Below the pieces are notes generated by a model. The model made no database searches. It had not been told where the DNA came from and worked only from the letters and a program-made list of their open reading frames with translations. Of a stretch of DNA of 64,000 nt, positions 23,822-32,735 are shown in pieces. Position 1 is the stretch's first letter; the number at the start of each line of letters is the position of its first letter. The stretch is from an uncultured Muribaculaceae bacterium (lineage in GTDB: Bacteria > Bacteroidota > Bacteroidia > Bacteroidales > Muribaculaceae). The stretch is from contig CAMWJS010000007.1 of NCBI GenBank assembly GCA_947174635.1, positions 1 to 64,000 of the forward strand, given 5' to 3'. Both the position numbers and the translations under genes were made by a program.

Positions 23822-25156
23822 CTATTGACAAAGTTCGGATATTAATTCAAAAGGCAATGCCTCGACTACTTTAACTTTATAATAATTGCCCGGATGAAGT
23901 ACCGCATCTTTTTTTATCAGAACCTCAGGGTCCACTTCCGGAGAATCAAACTGAGTTCTGGCAACGTAATAGTCTTCATCTTCACGGTCGACCAATACAT
24001 CAAAGATTTTGCCGACCTTCTCACTCTGGATTTCAAGAGATATTTCTTCCTGAATGCGCATGATTTCATCAAGACGCTCTTGCTTAACGTCTTCTTCTAT
24101 ATTGTCAGGGAGATTGCGAGCAGCATGTGTGTCATCTTCTTCACAATAAGCGAAAGCTCCCATCCGCTCAAATCTCATCTCTTTGACAAATCCGACAAGT
24201 TCCTGAAAATCGGCTTCTTCTTCACCGGGGAAACCAACCATCAGCGTTGTACGCAAATGTATTCCAGGCACTTCATTTCTGATACGCCGTATCAGTGCAC
24301 GCGTTTCATCGGCAGAGATATGGCGTCGCATATTCCCAAGCACGCGGTCGGAAATATGCTGCAATGCAATATCCAGATATTTGCAGACTTTAGGGTTGTC
24401 TCGCATAACGGGCAAGATGTCGTAAGGGAAATCGGCAGGGTAAGCATAATGCAGACGTATCCATTTCACACCTTCAACTTCGCTTATCTCCGAAATCAGG
24501 CGAGCAAGTGATTTCTCTCCGTAAATGTCAAGTCCATATGACGATAGATCCTGAGCGATAACATTGAGTTCGGTCACGCCCTTTGCTGTAAGCATCTTTA
24601 CTTCCTCTACAATTTCTTCTACCGGTCGTGATTTAAAACGTCCGGTAATCAACGGTATGGCACAAAAAGCGCAGAACCGGTTGCAGCCTTCAGCAATTTT
24701 GAGATATGCCGAATGGAGGGGAGTCGACAGCGCTCGGCGGTAGTCGGGATGCGATTTACACTCAGCAACCATATCGGAAATAAGGTTTACCCAATCGAAT
24801 TTCCCATACCATGCATCTACCTCAGGAAGTTCTTCGGAAAGCTCTTTGCGGTAGCGCTCCGACAGGCATCCCATGACGATAATCTTATCTACTTTCCCTT
24901 TCGCTTTCAACTCGGCATACTGCAGAATCGTGTTGATGGATTCCTCTTTTGCATCCCCGATAAATCCGCATGTGTTAATTACCACGACAGGGGAAACCTT
25001 AAGGTCGCCTTCGGGATTATGACGCACCGAAATCCCATTGTCGGCAAATTGTTGTACAAGCCGCTCCGAATCAACAAGATTTTTTGAGCAGCCAAGTGTT
25101 ACTACATCAACCTTTTTTATTTTAGCGCCGGCGGTTTTATGCCCGGTATTTGCCAT
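23822..25156 (-). CDS. rimO: Ribosomal protein S12 methylthiotransferase
   Basis: 444 residues. This radical SAM enzyme adds a methylthio group to an aspartate of ribosomal protein S12. An amino-terminal UPF0004 domain has cysteines in LGCSKNLVDSE, NTCGFIGDAKEESIN and MGCLSERY. The SAM cluster is CNRFCAFCAIP (C-x3-C-x2-C), and a TRAM domain fills the last 65 residues. The LGCSKN opening and FCAIP distinguish RimO from MiaB (which has FCIVP). It sits between ftsY and menF on one strand with short gaps. Confidence 0.95.
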   Translation of the reverse strand: MANTGHKTAGAKIKKVDVVTLGCSKNLVDSERLVQQFADNGISVRHNPEGDLKVSPVVVINTCGFIGDAKEESINTILQYAELKAKGKVDKIIVMGCLSERYRKELSEELPEVDAWYGKFDWVNLISDMVAECKSHPDYRRALSTPLHSAYLKIAEGCNRFCAFCAIPLITGRFKSRPVEEIVEEVKMLTAKGVTELNVIAQDLSSYGLDIYGEKSLARLISEISEVEGVKWIRLHYAYPADFPYDILPVMRDNPKVCKYLDIALQHISDRVLGNMRRHISADETRALIRRIRNEVPGIHLRTTLMVGFPGEEEADFQELVGFVKEMRFERMGAFAYCEEDDTHAARNLPDNIEEDVKQERLDEIMRIQEEISLEIQSEKVGKIFDVLVDREDEDYYVARTQFDSPEVDPEVLIKKDAVLHPGNYYKVKVVEALPFELISELCQ

Positions 25157-25196
25157 AATTCTTAATACTGCAAAAATTTAATTGGCGCAATTCGAA

Positions 25197-26165
25197 TTAT
25201 TTTACCGAATCGCCAAAAAGTGACTGTACAAATTCTTTTTTATCAAACACCTGCAGGTCGGTAATACCTTCACCAAGGCCAATGTACTTAACCGGTATTT
25301 TGAATTGGTCGCTGATGCCGATTACGACACCACCTTTAGCCGTGCCGTCAAGTTTTGTAATCGCAAGCTGGTTCACCTTTGTAGCAGCGACGAACTGACG
25401 TGCCTGTTCAAATGCATTTTGCCCAGTGGAGCCGTCGAGCACCAGCAATACTTCATGCGGTGCGTCAGGCACAACTTTCTGCATGACATTTTTTATCTTT
25501 GTAAGCTCGTCCATCAGCCCCTTCTTATTGTGAAGGCGACCGGCCGTATCGATTATCACAACATCAACGTCATTTGCTACTGCCGACTGAAGGGTGTCGT
25601 ATGCTACCGCAGCAGGGTCAGCTCCAAGTTTCTGTTTGACAACCGGCACACCCGCTCTTTCGCCCCAGATATCAAGTTGCTCTACCGCGGCGGCACGGAA
25701 TGTATCGGCAGCCCCGAGCATCACTTTGTTGCCGGCAGCTTTGAACTGATGAGCCATTTTGCCGATAGTTGTAGTCTTGCCCACACCGTTTACGCCCACC
25801 ACCATGATGACATGGGGATGATGCGCTTTCGGCACCTGAAAATCGTCAAGTTGCTCTTCATTGTCATTCTCAGTCAACATGTCTGTTATCTCCTCGCAAA
25901 GCAGACGGCTTAATTCAGAAGTACCCAGATACTTGTCTTTTGCAACTCGCTGCTGTATGCGGTCAAGGATTTTCAGCGTAGTTTCCACACCTACATCCGA
26001 GGTTATGAACACCTCCTCCAGATTATCGAGTATTTCATCGTCAATCTTTTGTTTTCCGGCAATCGCACGCGTCAATTTGCCGAAAAGGCCCTGCTTTGTA
26101 CGCTCCAATCCATTGTCGAGCGTCTCTTTTTTCTCCTTGGAGAATAACTTCTTAAAAAATCCCAT
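25197..26165 (-). CDS. ftsY: Signal recognition particle receptor
   Basis: 322 residues. FtsY docks ribosome-SRP complexes at the membrane for co-translational insertion. It has the short amino terminus usual in Bacteroidetes, the N domain, and the G domain with GVNGVGKTTTIGKMA (P-loop), DTFRAAAVEQL, DTAGRLHNK, TKLDGTAKGG and a final GLGEGITDLQVFD. All GTPase motifs are intact. It is the first gene of ftsY-rimO-menF, with a promoter at 26189-26219 on the minus strand. Confidence 0.97.
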   Translation of the reverse strand: MGFFKKLFSKEKKETLDNGLERTKQGLFGKLTRAIAGKQKIDDEILDNLEEVFITSDVGVETTLKILDRIQQRVAKDKYLGTSELSRLLCEEITDMLTENDNEEQLDDFQVPKAHHPHVIMVVGVNGVGKTTTIGKMAHQFKAAGNKVMLGAADTFRAAAVEQLDIWGERAGVPVVKQKLGADPAAVAYDTLQSAVANDVDVVIIDTAGRLHNKKGLMDELTKIKNVMQKVVPDAPHEVLLVLDGSTGQNAFEQARQFVAATKVNQLAITKLDGTAKGGVVIGISDQFKIPVKYIGLGEGITDLQVFDKKEFVQSLFGDSVK

Positions 26166-26188
26166 TATCGTTCAGTAATTTAAGTGTG

Positions 26189-26219
26189 CAAAAATACAAA
26201 AAACCTCCGACATTACCAA
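26189..26219 (-). promoter_or_regulatory. Promoter of ftsY-rimO-menF
   Basis: On the minus strand, TTG (26217-26219), 20 bp, TATTTTTG (26189-26196). The TTG lies in the loop of the upstream terminator hairpin, so terminator and promoter are compacted into about 45 bp. Confidence 0.7.
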
Positions 26220-26234
26220 TATGTCGGAGGTTTT
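26202..26234 (-). terminator. Terminator after the coiled-coil lipoprotein gene
   Basis: Arms AACCTCCGACAT and ATGTCGGAGGTT (12 bp, perfect) around a short AT-rich loop, followed on the minus strand by a T6 run. It separates the lipoprotein transcript from ftsY. Confidence 0.85.
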
Positions 26235-26254
26235 AGAGTTTTAAATCAGCATAT

Positions 26255-26276
26255 ATCACGAATATAGCACGAATAT
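26255..26276. repeat. Tandem 11-bp repeat
   Basis: Two perfect copies of CACGAATATAG in a row just downstream (minus sense) of the lipoprotein gene. Function unknown; probably incidental. Confidence 0.5.
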
Positions 26277-26322
26277 AGCATGGAGATTTTCATCTAATAT
26301 GCCAAGCGTGTATTTACGTATT

Positions 26323-27210
26323 TCAATCCACCTGTATTACCAGATATTTATATGTAGCCCAGAATTCCTGCGGATTTGTGATATTCAGCACTTTCATACC
26401 ATCCGCTCCGGTTACAATCTCATACGAATCCTCCGGTTGGCTGGTGAGTACCTTGGCCTTTTTAGAGTGCAATGGCAATGATGTCATAGAGCGTTGGTCG
26501 GCTACGGTAAAATAACTGCGCTGGAAATCCTCCGGCATTATTTTGGTCTTTTTAAGGAAGCCTGTCTTGATAATATCATGCTCCTTGAGTTCCGATTTGC
26601 TGCCAATCACGTAATAACACTCGTTAAGCTGATTGGTAAGCTCCACATTCATCTGCTCTGCCGCATTCTTTTCTTCGATAGTTGTCGCTACGGTAGTGTT
26701 AAGCGAATCAACATTATGAGTGAGCTGGTCGATATAAATATTTGCCGACGCCAGGTCTTTGCGAAGCGACTCTATAGTGGTTACCTGTGCAGCAATCTGA
26801 CTCTTCAGACTGGAGATGGCCTGACGCAGGTTTGCATTATTGGCATTTGACTTGTTGAGTCGAGCTTCAAGCTCCGACAGGCGCTGGCGGCGTTCGTTAA
26901 GGGCGCGCTGAATGTCGGCCATATCATTTCTGATTTTATTGCGGCGGTCGGGAGTTTCCGATTGCAGATTTTCTGACGAGAGAATATTCTCAAGCGTTTT
27001 TATCTGCTGCATACCGTCGCCCAGTTCATTAAGCAGCGACAACAGACTATCCTGGTCTGCAATGACTTGCTGCAACGAATCACGGGTCTGCACCAACTGG
27101 TTTACAGAAGCATTGTCAGTTGATGTCGGGACATTTTTATCACCGCAGGCAGCCAATACGAACATTGAAGCTGCAAAGACACTTAATTTCCCAAATTTTG
27201 TAGTATTCAT
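26323..27210 (-). CDS. Coiled-coil lipoprotein
   Basis: 295 residues. A lipoprotein signal peptide ends in the lipobox VLAAC, with the lipidated cysteine at residue 22 and GDKN after it. Residues about 38-200 are a long heptad-repeat coiled coil (DSLQQVIADQDSLLSLLNEL, LSELEARLNKSNANN and onward). A compact carboxy-terminal domain of about 95 residues follows (YYVIGSKSELKEHDIIKTG). The shape suggests an envelope spacer or scaffold facing the periplasm. It has no known family member with a proven role. It is followed by a clear terminator and lies 59 bp downstream of rsmI. Confidence 0.78.
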   Translation of the reverse strand: MNTTKFGKLSVFAASMFVLAACGDKNVPTSTDNASVNQLVQTRDSLQQVIADQDSLLSLLNELGDGMQQIKTLENILSSENLQSETPDRRNKIRNDMADIQRALNERRQRLSELEARLNKSNANNANLRQAISSLKSQIAAQVTTIESLRKDLASANIYIDQLTHNVDSLNTTVATTIEEKNAAEQMNVELTNQLNECYYVIGSKSELKEHDIIKTGFLKKTKIMPEDFQRSYFTVADQRSMTSLPLHSKKAKVLTSQPEDSYEIVTGADGMKVLNITNPQEFWATYKYLVIQVD

Positions 27211-27269
27211 ATAGTAAATTTTGTTTGAATTATCTACCCGATAAATGGTAATACATAACGCATTGCGAA

Positions 27270-28010
27270 TTATTCGGCGGCATCTTCCGTTTTAAACTTG
27301 TTCCGATGGATGCGAACCGCATCGTCAATCTTACCTCCGACAACAATAACAATTTCACCACGCGGTTGGTTCGCCTTAAAATGTCCGCATAGCTCGGCAA
27401 GAGAACCGTTAACAGTAGTATTGTGCAGCTTGGATATTTCGCGTGAAACCGAAGCCGGCCTGTCAGCTCCACAGTATTCCATCAATTGTTCAAGAGTCTT
27501 GACGAGCCTGAGCGGAGATTCATATAAGATAAATGTACGGTCATCTCCGGCCAACGCCTCCAATCGCGAGCGTCGTCCTTTTTTGGGAGGCAGAAAGCCC
27601 TCAAAACAAAATCTGTCGCATGGGAGTCCGGAATTGACAAGAGCCGGGACAAACGCAGTGGCCCCCGGAAGAGTTTCAACCGCTACATTTGCACGCCTGC
27701 ATTCACGCGACAGCAAAAAGCCGGGGTCAGATATACCCGGAGTCCCGGCGTCCGATATCAGCGCGACATTCTCGCCTCCAAGAATGCGGTCGACAATCGG
27801 TTTTACTGTGTCATGCTCATTATATTTGTGATGGCTCACACAAGGAGTGTCAATTCCGAAATGAGCAAGCAGAGGTGCCGAAGTCCGGGTATCCTCCGCA
27901 AGTATCATGCTGACATTTTTCAGAACGTCAACCGCTCTCGGAGTCATATCGCCCATATTTCCCACGGGCGTAGGGACAATATACAATTTACCTTGATTTG
28001 ACATCTTCAT
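27270..28010 (-). CDS. rsmI: 16S rRNA C1402 ribose 2'-O-methyltransferase
   Basis: 246 residues of the tetrapyrrole-methylase fold. It methylates cytidine 1402 in the ribosomal decoding centre. Motifs: LYIVPTPVGNMGDMTPRA (SAM-binding start), ILAEDTRTSAPLLAHFGI, ALISDAGTPGISDPGF, LPGATAFVPALVNSGLP and the FEGFLPPKKGRR signature of RsmI. ATG at 28010 and an M two codons later are both usable starts. It lies 14 bp after the acidic hypothetical gene on the same strand. Confidence 0.95.
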   Translation of the reverse strand: MKMSNQGKLYIVPTPVGNMGDMTPRAVDVLKNVSMILAEDTRTSAPLLAHFGIDTPCVSHHKYNEHDTVKPIVDRILGGENVALISDAGTPGISDPGFLLSRECRRANVAVETLPGATAFVPALVNSGLPCDRFCFEGFLPPKKGRRSRLEALAGDDRTFILYESPLRLVKTLEQLMEYCGADRPASVSREISKLHNTTVNGSLAELCGHFKANQPRGEIVIVVGGKIDDAVRIHRNKFKTEDAAE

Positions 28011-28024
28011 CTCTCGTACGTAAT

Positions 28025-28885
28025 TTATTTACCCATAAAGTAGGCCGATATGATATCCATAAATTCTTTTACTTCGGAATTATCCTTGTCCCACATAAGA
28101 GTATTATAGAAATAGTCTTCGGCCTCATAGGTCGATTTCATATTTTCGACGCGCGACAAGGCATTGGCATATTGCTCCTGAGAATTTGAAAACAACAGAC
28201 GACGGAATTTATAATTATCATTGAGTGTAAAGACTTTGCGGATATCACCGCGCGCACGAAGCGCAAAAGCCGACCGATTGACATCGACCCCCGCATCGTC
28301 AATCACAATATTAACATCCGGGACTGGGTTACCAATCTCATTCACCTTGTCTTCATGAAAAACTTCAACCTCAGGGGCAGGCTCAACCGTTTCATCGACG
28401 GAAACCGAAGCCACATCATAGTCATTACCGTCGGCGTCCTCGCGTTCTTCCAACAACGCGCTGTCGGCAATTGCCTCTGCGTCATCTGCACAATCAACAT
28501 TTTCAGTATCCTGAGAATTTGACTTTATTTCCGGGACAACGATTCCGGCATCTTCGCAATTGTCGGTTTCTTCTCCGGGACATCCATCATTATCTTCGAC
28601 TTCAGCACAGGCATCACAATCCGAGTCCAAGGAATCCGCTTCTGACACTATGCCGGAATTATCCCTTATATGCTGTCTGGCGGCATTGTACAATTCTAAT
28701 TTATATTGCTGATGTATGATGTTCAAATCGGATTTGATTTCGTCGACCTTTTCAAAAAGACGCGTAAAAATCAAATCAATTTTAAAATTATCAGTATTCT
28801 CCGATTTGAGCAATAGGAGAAGTCCTTCAAGTTCAAGAGCCTTACTGTATGCGTTGGAGATTTCCATTATATTGTCATTTAACAT
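28025..28885 (-). CDS. Acidic hypothetical protein
   Basis: 286 residues from the ATG at 28885 (MLNDNIMEIS). The longer frame upstream overlaps dacB and is unlikely. An amino-terminal helical part (residues 1-80, regular leucines: ALELEGLLLLLKSENTDNFK) leads into a very acidic, low-complexity middle (about 85-200, rich in D, E, C and A). A conserved-looking end of about 75 residues follows (LNDNYKFRRLLFSNSQEQYANALSRVE). This order suggests two folded ends joined by a disordered linker. Not assigned to a family. It lies between dacB and rsmI on one strand. Confidence 0.7.
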   Translation of the reverse strand: MLNDNIMEISNAYSKALELEGLLLLLKSENTDNFKIDLIFTRLFEKVDEIKSDLNIIHQQYKLELYNAARQHIRDNSGIVSEADSLDSDCDACAEVEDNDGCPGEETDNCEDAGIVVPEIKSNSQDTENVDCADDAEAIADSALLEEREDADGNDYDVASVSVDETVEPAPEVEVFHEDKVNEIGNPVPDVNIVIDDAGVDVNRSAFALRARGDIRKVFTLNDNYKFRRLLFSNSQEQYANALSRVENMKSTYEAEDYFYNTLMWDKDNSEVKEFMDIISAYFMGK

Positions 28886-28931
28886 TACAAACTTAACAAT
28901 AATTTTGTTAATATTCCCGATGTTTTCACTA

Positions 28932-30275
28932 TTATTTGAACACAGCGAGGAGAAAACGTTGTATTTCCCTGCGCAACGCATCACGCGAACAGAAAAAATT
29001 ATTGACAATGACAACCACAGCATGTGTGGGTTTTCCATTGTCACCAATCTTATATCCGGCATAACAATGCACGCCATTCATTGAACCGCTTTTCAGGACT
29101 ATTTTGCCATCCAATGCAGTGTTCTTCAGAAAATTTTTCACCGTTCCATCACGCCCGGCTCTGGGAAACAGTCCGACATATGTATCAGCATGGGCACTCT
29201 TTGCCATACTGGTCAGCACTTGTATCATGAATTTTGGCGTCACCCTGTCAACACGAGCAAGTCCGGAGCCGTCGGCTATCTTGATAAAATCTGTAGCAAC
29301 GCCTTTGTCCTTCCAGAATGCGAGTTCTTTTTTTATAGCCGCGCCGCGAGACTGTCCTGGAGCCAAAGCCCTCAAGGTGGCCTCGGCCATCATATTATCC
29401 GATTTAAACATCATGACCCGAAGCATATCTGCATTGGCCGGCGATTGATATCTGAGCAATAATGTACCTTGTCCACACATGTCAACTATTTCATCCTCCA
29501 CATTAATACCCTCTTTGAGCAGACGGTTGCGAAGATTATGCACAAACACCAGTGATGGCGAATTCATGGTTGTGGTGATACAAAAATTTTTATTCTCCAC
29601 GTTTCTTCCACTGACAATATACAGGTCGGAATTGACACCGCGTTCGATATCTGTCCCGGCATCTGTCTTGTCAACGACAACATCAATATACGGCACTTCG
29701 GGAACTGTCGTATTAGTTTCCGTATAAAGTTTAAAGGTATTATTCTTATAATTAAATCCATAAAACCCCGCGCCGTAATCCCAGCCGGTATCTTCTATAA
29801 CCCATTGCGGACATTGTCCGGTATCGGTAAAGGCATACTCATCAACGATGATTTCCCCTTTGATGACAGATATGTTTTTTGATTTCAGAGCATCGACTAT
29901 CATTGACTCAAACCCCTCTCTATCTGCAAAGTGGGAACTTTCAATAGTAGGATCGCCGGATGCCTTAATCAGCAGATTGCCATACAGCACACCGTCAAGC
30001 AAATCGCCCTGAAGCACAACATCGGTATCATACCTGAAGTTTTCGCCCGACATGCAAAGGGAAGTGGCCGACGTTACCGATTTCAATATCGATGCCGGAA
30101 TCATAGCTTTGTCGACATTCTCTTTTTCAACAGTCTGCCCAGTCGACAGATTTGTAATATACACACCTACTGTAGCGGCATCCCGTCCATAAAAATTTAA
30201 TTTTTCCGCATTGGCCGTAGCACCTGTAATTAAAAATAAAGCAGCCAATGAAGCACTATATATATGTCTGTTCAT
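28932..30275 (-). CDS. dacB: D-alanyl-D-alanine carboxypeptidase/endopeptidase (PBP4, S13 family)
   Basis: 447 residues. It trims and opens peptidoglycan peptide cross-links in the periplasm. The signal peptide is MNRHIYSASLAALFLITGAT. Serine-protease-like triad: SILK (S-x-x-K, in MIPASILKSV), SDN in FKSDNMMAEA (S-x-N), and KSG in VLKSGSMNG (K-S/T-G). The inserted domain between the SxxK and SxN motifs is typical for class C PBP4 enzymes. A minus-strand promoter lies at 30320-30349. The following acidic gene starts 46 bp beyond its stop. Confidence 0.94.
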   Translation of the reverse strand: MNRHIYSASLAALFLITGATANAEKLNFYGRDAATVGVYITNLSTGQTVEKENVDKAMIPASILKSVTSATSLCMSGENFRYDTDVVLQGDLLDGVLYGNLLIKASGDPTIESSHFADREGFESMIVDALKSKNISVIKGEIIVDEYAFTDTGQCPQWVIEDTGWDYGAGFYGFNYKNNTFKLYTETNTTVPEVPYIDVVVDKTDAGTDIERGVNSDLYIVSGRNVENKNFCITTTMNSPSLVFVHNLRNRLLKEGINVEDEIVDMCGQGTLLLRYQSPANADMLRVMMFKSDNMMAEATLRALAPGQSRGAAIKKELAFWKDKGVATDFIKIADGSGLARVDRVTPKFMIQVLTSMAKSAHADTYVGLFPRAGRDGTVKNFLKNTALDGKIVLKSGSMNGVHCYAGYKIGDNGKPTHAVVVIVNNFFCSRDALRREIQRFLLAVFK

Positions 30276-30319
30276 TATATTTTTTATTCTGAATCAATCA
30301 AATCAAATTTCATAGAAAC

Positions 30320-30349
30320 AAATATACTACAAACTTTGCTGACGGCAAT
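30320..30349 (-). promoter_or_regulatory. dacB promoter
   Basis: On the minus strand, TTG (30347-30349), 19 bp, TATATTTG (30320-30327). The leader before the dacB ATG is about 40 nt. Confidence 0.7.
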
Positions 30350-30400
30350 ACATTAGACAAAAATATTAAGCTACATCACTGACCAAATAAAAAAAAATAT

Positions 30401-30408
30401 TAACTTTG
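30401..30408 (+). promoter_or_regulatory. -7 element of the TetR-family gene
   Basis: TAACTTTG matches TAnnTTTG. A possible TTG start codon at 30406 overlaps it and is therefore excluded as the translational start. The -33 region is weak. Confidence 0.5.
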
Positions 30409-30438
30409 CATGAATATACGACAGTTCAGATATTAAAA

Positions 30439-31053
30439 ATGGCAAATCGTACGCGCGAAAAACTGATTGATGTGGCCCGACACCTGTTCGCAAGAAAAGG
30501 TATCGAGAATACGACTATGGTCGACATTGCCAACGCATCAGAAAAGGGCCGGCGCACAGTATATACTTATTTTAAAAGCAAAAGCGCAATATACGATGCG
30601 GTCATAGAAGCAGAAAGCGAACGCATGGTAGAGCGGCTACGCAAAGTATACTCACTTGATTTACCTCCGGTTGAAAAGTTAAGACAATTCGTAATAATAC
30701 GTTTTGAGATACTTAAAATGATTTCCGGGACAGCGACACCGTCTGAATCATTGCGTTCTCTTTTTTCCGCCAATACAAAGCGTTACGAAAAAATCACGCA
30801 GCTGGCTCTTGAAAAAGAAAAAATCATGCTCAACAGCATTTTGCGCCAATGCATGGACAACCCGGATATTGACCGACGTCAACTGGCAAGGCTGAAAGTC
30901 GTGATGCCGCTACTTCAGCAAGGCATTGACATCTCGTTCATGAGAAACAACTATCATGATCTCGGAGTTGACGAAGCCTCATTTTCAAACGTTGTCGCAG
31001 ATTTTATACTCAACGGACTGCGAAAGCACTCCGCCGTCAATAATACAATTTAA
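30439..31053 (+). CDS. TetR/AcrR family transcriptional regulator
   Basis: 204 residues. The helix-turn-helix at about 3-48 reads TREKLIDVARHLFARKGIEN then TTMVDIANASEKGRRTVYTYFKSK, the standard TetR pattern. A ligand-binding helical domain follows. The ATG at 30439 is preferred because an upstream in-frame TTG sits in the promoter. fabG begins 30 bp downstream on the same strand, so a link to fatty-acid synthesis control, analogous to FabR or FadR-type TetR proteins, is plausible but not shown. Confidence 0.88.
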   Translation: MANRTREKLIDVARHLFARKGIENTTMVDIANASEKGRRTVYTYFKSKSAIYDAVIEAESERMVERLRKVYSLDLPPVEKLRQFVIIRFEILKMISGTATPSESLRSLFSANTKRYEKITQLALEKEKIMLNSILRQCMDNPDIDRRQLARLKVVMPLLQQGIDISFMRNNYHDLGVDEASFSNVVADFILNGLRKHSAVNNTI

Positions 31054-31083
31054 TTATTCATCAACAATAAATTCATCTTACAC

Positions 31084-31830
31084 ATGAAATTACTTGAAGG
31101 AAAAACAGCATTAATCACCGGTGCGGCACGTGGCATCGGCAAAGCTCTTGCAGTGAAATTCGCCCAGGAAGGCGCCAACATCGCTTTCACCGACCTCGTA
31201 ATCGATGAAAACGGCAAAGCCACCGAAGAAGAAATCGCAGCATTGGGCGTAAAAGTAAAAGGATATGCCTCCAACGCAGCCGACTTCAACCAGACAAAAG
31301 AGGTAGTTGCAGAAATACATAAGGATTTCGGCAGCATCGACATCCTTGTCAACAATGCCGGCATCACTAAAGACGGCCTTATGATGCGCATGTCAGAAGC
31401 TCAGTGGGATGCAGTCATCGCAGTAAACCTCAAGAGCGCGTTCAACTTCATCAATGCAGTGCTCCCCATCATGATGCGCCAACGCTCCGGCTCGATCATA
31501 AACATGGCTTCGGTGGTTGGCGTTCACGGTAATGCCGGCCAGAGCAACTATGCAGCCTCGAAAGCCGGCCTGATCGCCCTTGCCAAGAGCATCGCACAGG
31601 AAGTCGGATCACGCGGCATCCGCGCAAACGCAATTGCCCCCGGCTTCATTGAGACAGCCATGACAGCAGCGCTCCCCGATGACGTACGCGCCGAATGGGT
31701 AAAGAAGATACCCCTGCGCCGCGGAGGCCAGACCGAGGATATCGCCAATGTAGCTGCGTTCCTCGCATCAGACATGTCGAGCTACGTTACCGGACAGGTA
31801 ATTCAGGTCGATGGCGGCATGAACATGTAA
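31084..31830 (+). CDS. fabG: 3-Oxoacyl-[acyl-carrier-protein] reductase
   Basis: 248 residues. This NADPH-dependent short-chain dehydrogenase reduces beta-ketoacyl-ACP in each round of fatty-acid elongation. NADP-binding TGAARGIGKA is at about 12-21. The catalytic set is N (NNAGITKDGLMMRM), S in INMASVVGVHGNAGQ, and Y-x-x-x-K in YAASKAG. The ending VTGQVIQVDGGMNM is typical of FabG. It is downstream of the TetR gene by 30 bp and followed by a terminator. Codon use is strongly biased to C-ending codons, suggesting high expression. Confidence 0.94.
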   Translation: MKLLEGKTALITGAARGIGKALAVKFAQEGANIAFTDLVIDENGKATEEEIAALGVKVKGYASNAADFNQTKEVVAEIHKDFGSIDILVNNAGITKDGLMMRMSEAQWDAVIAVNLKSAFNFINAVLPIMMRQRSGSIINMASVVGVHGNAGQSNYAASKAGLIALAKSIAQEVGSRGIRANAIAPGFIETAMTAALPDDVRAEWVKKIPLRRGGQTEDIANVAAFLASDMSSYVTGQVIQVDGGMNM

Positions 31831-31853
31831 TCTAAAGGATTAAACATCTCGTT

Positions 31854-31887
31854 ACGGGCGTCTGTATCAAAGCATGCGCCCGTCTTT
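31854..31887 (+). terminator. Terminator after fabG
   Basis: ACGGGCG (31854-31860) pairs with CGCCCGT (31877-31883) around a 16-base loop, followed by a T-rich tract. Confidence 0.8.
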
Positions 31888-31975
31888 TATTTATGGCATC
31901 GAGCAACATCAACCGCCCAGTCACGGCATTATGATTTATTCACATTATTATTATAAATAAACGAAGTTATTTGAT

Positions 31976-31983
31976 TACATTTG
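31976..31983 (+). promoter_or_regulatory. -7 element upstream of the DUF4290 gene
   Basis: TACATTTG matches TAnnTTTG, 49 bp before the ATG at 32032. No clear TTG at the -33 position. Confidence 0.45.
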
Positions 31984-32031
31984 TAGCTAAATTATCCCGT
32001 TAAAAGAGATTAATCACTTAATAAAGCTTCA

Positions 32032-32622
32032 ATGTTAGACTACAATACACAATTGAAACGTCTTGTACTTCCGGAATACGGACGCAATATACAAAAGATG
32101 GTTGACCATTGCATGACCATAGAGAATCGCGACGAACGCACCCGTTGTGCCTATGCCATCATAACGGCAATGAGCAACCTTATGCAGCTCCAGAAAAACA
32201 ATGATGCCCTGCACAAGCTCTGGGACCATCTTGCCATAATGTCCGACTTCAATCTTGACATTGACTATCCGACAGAAATAATCCACCCTGAAAGTCTCAG
32301 CTCCACGCCGGAGCAGCTCCATTACCAAAATCGCAGCTTCAGTTTCCGGCACTACGGCAAGTACCTGGAGCACATGATTTATAGCGCATCCACATATCCC
32401 GAGGGAGAGGAACGCAATGCGCTGGTGCTTCTTATCGCAAATCACATGAAGAAAACCATGCTTGCAGTAAATCCCGACGGAGTGGAAGACGAACGCATAT
32501 TCCGCGATCTTGCCGACATGTCGCATGGTGCGATACGTCTCAACGCAGAGACCACAAGACTTCATCAATTTCAGGAAGCCCCGTCAGCGGTTACCGGCAA
32601 AAAGAAAAAAAAGAAAAAATAG
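32032..32622 (+). CDS. DUF4290 domain protein
   Basis: 196 residues. The opening DYNTQLKRLVLPEYGRNIQKMV and the helical body (DERTRCAYAIITAMSNLM, LWDHLAIMSDFNLDIDYP, YGKYLEHMIYSA) match the Bacteroidetes-specific DUF4290 family, of unknown function. The tail is a lysine run (GKKKKKKKK), possibly for nucleic-acid or ribosome contact. In many Bacteroidales this gene is followed by murA and then rimM; here rimM follows directly, 113 bp downstream. Confidence 0.88.
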   Translation: MLDYNTQLKRLVLPEYGRNIQKMVDHCMTIENRDERTRCAYAIITAMSNLMQLQKNNDALHKLWDHLAIMSDFNLDIDYPTEIIHPESLSSTPEQLHYQNRSFSFRHYGKYLEHMIYSASTYPEGEERNALVLLIANHMKKTMLAVNPDGVEDERIFRDLADMSHGAIRLNAETTRLHQFQEAPSAVTGKKKKKKK

Positions 32623-32735
32623 CGGAGTTCCTGCCAAAGTTTATTTTCAACCGTATTAATCACAATCGGGGATAAGTAGCTGATTGTCATATTCAATCCT
32701 AATTTTCAGCGCCACACCACCCGGCCAGACTACAG

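Noticed and set aside
28886..29077. Longer start for the acidic protein
   Set aside because: It overlaps dacB on the same strand in another frame.
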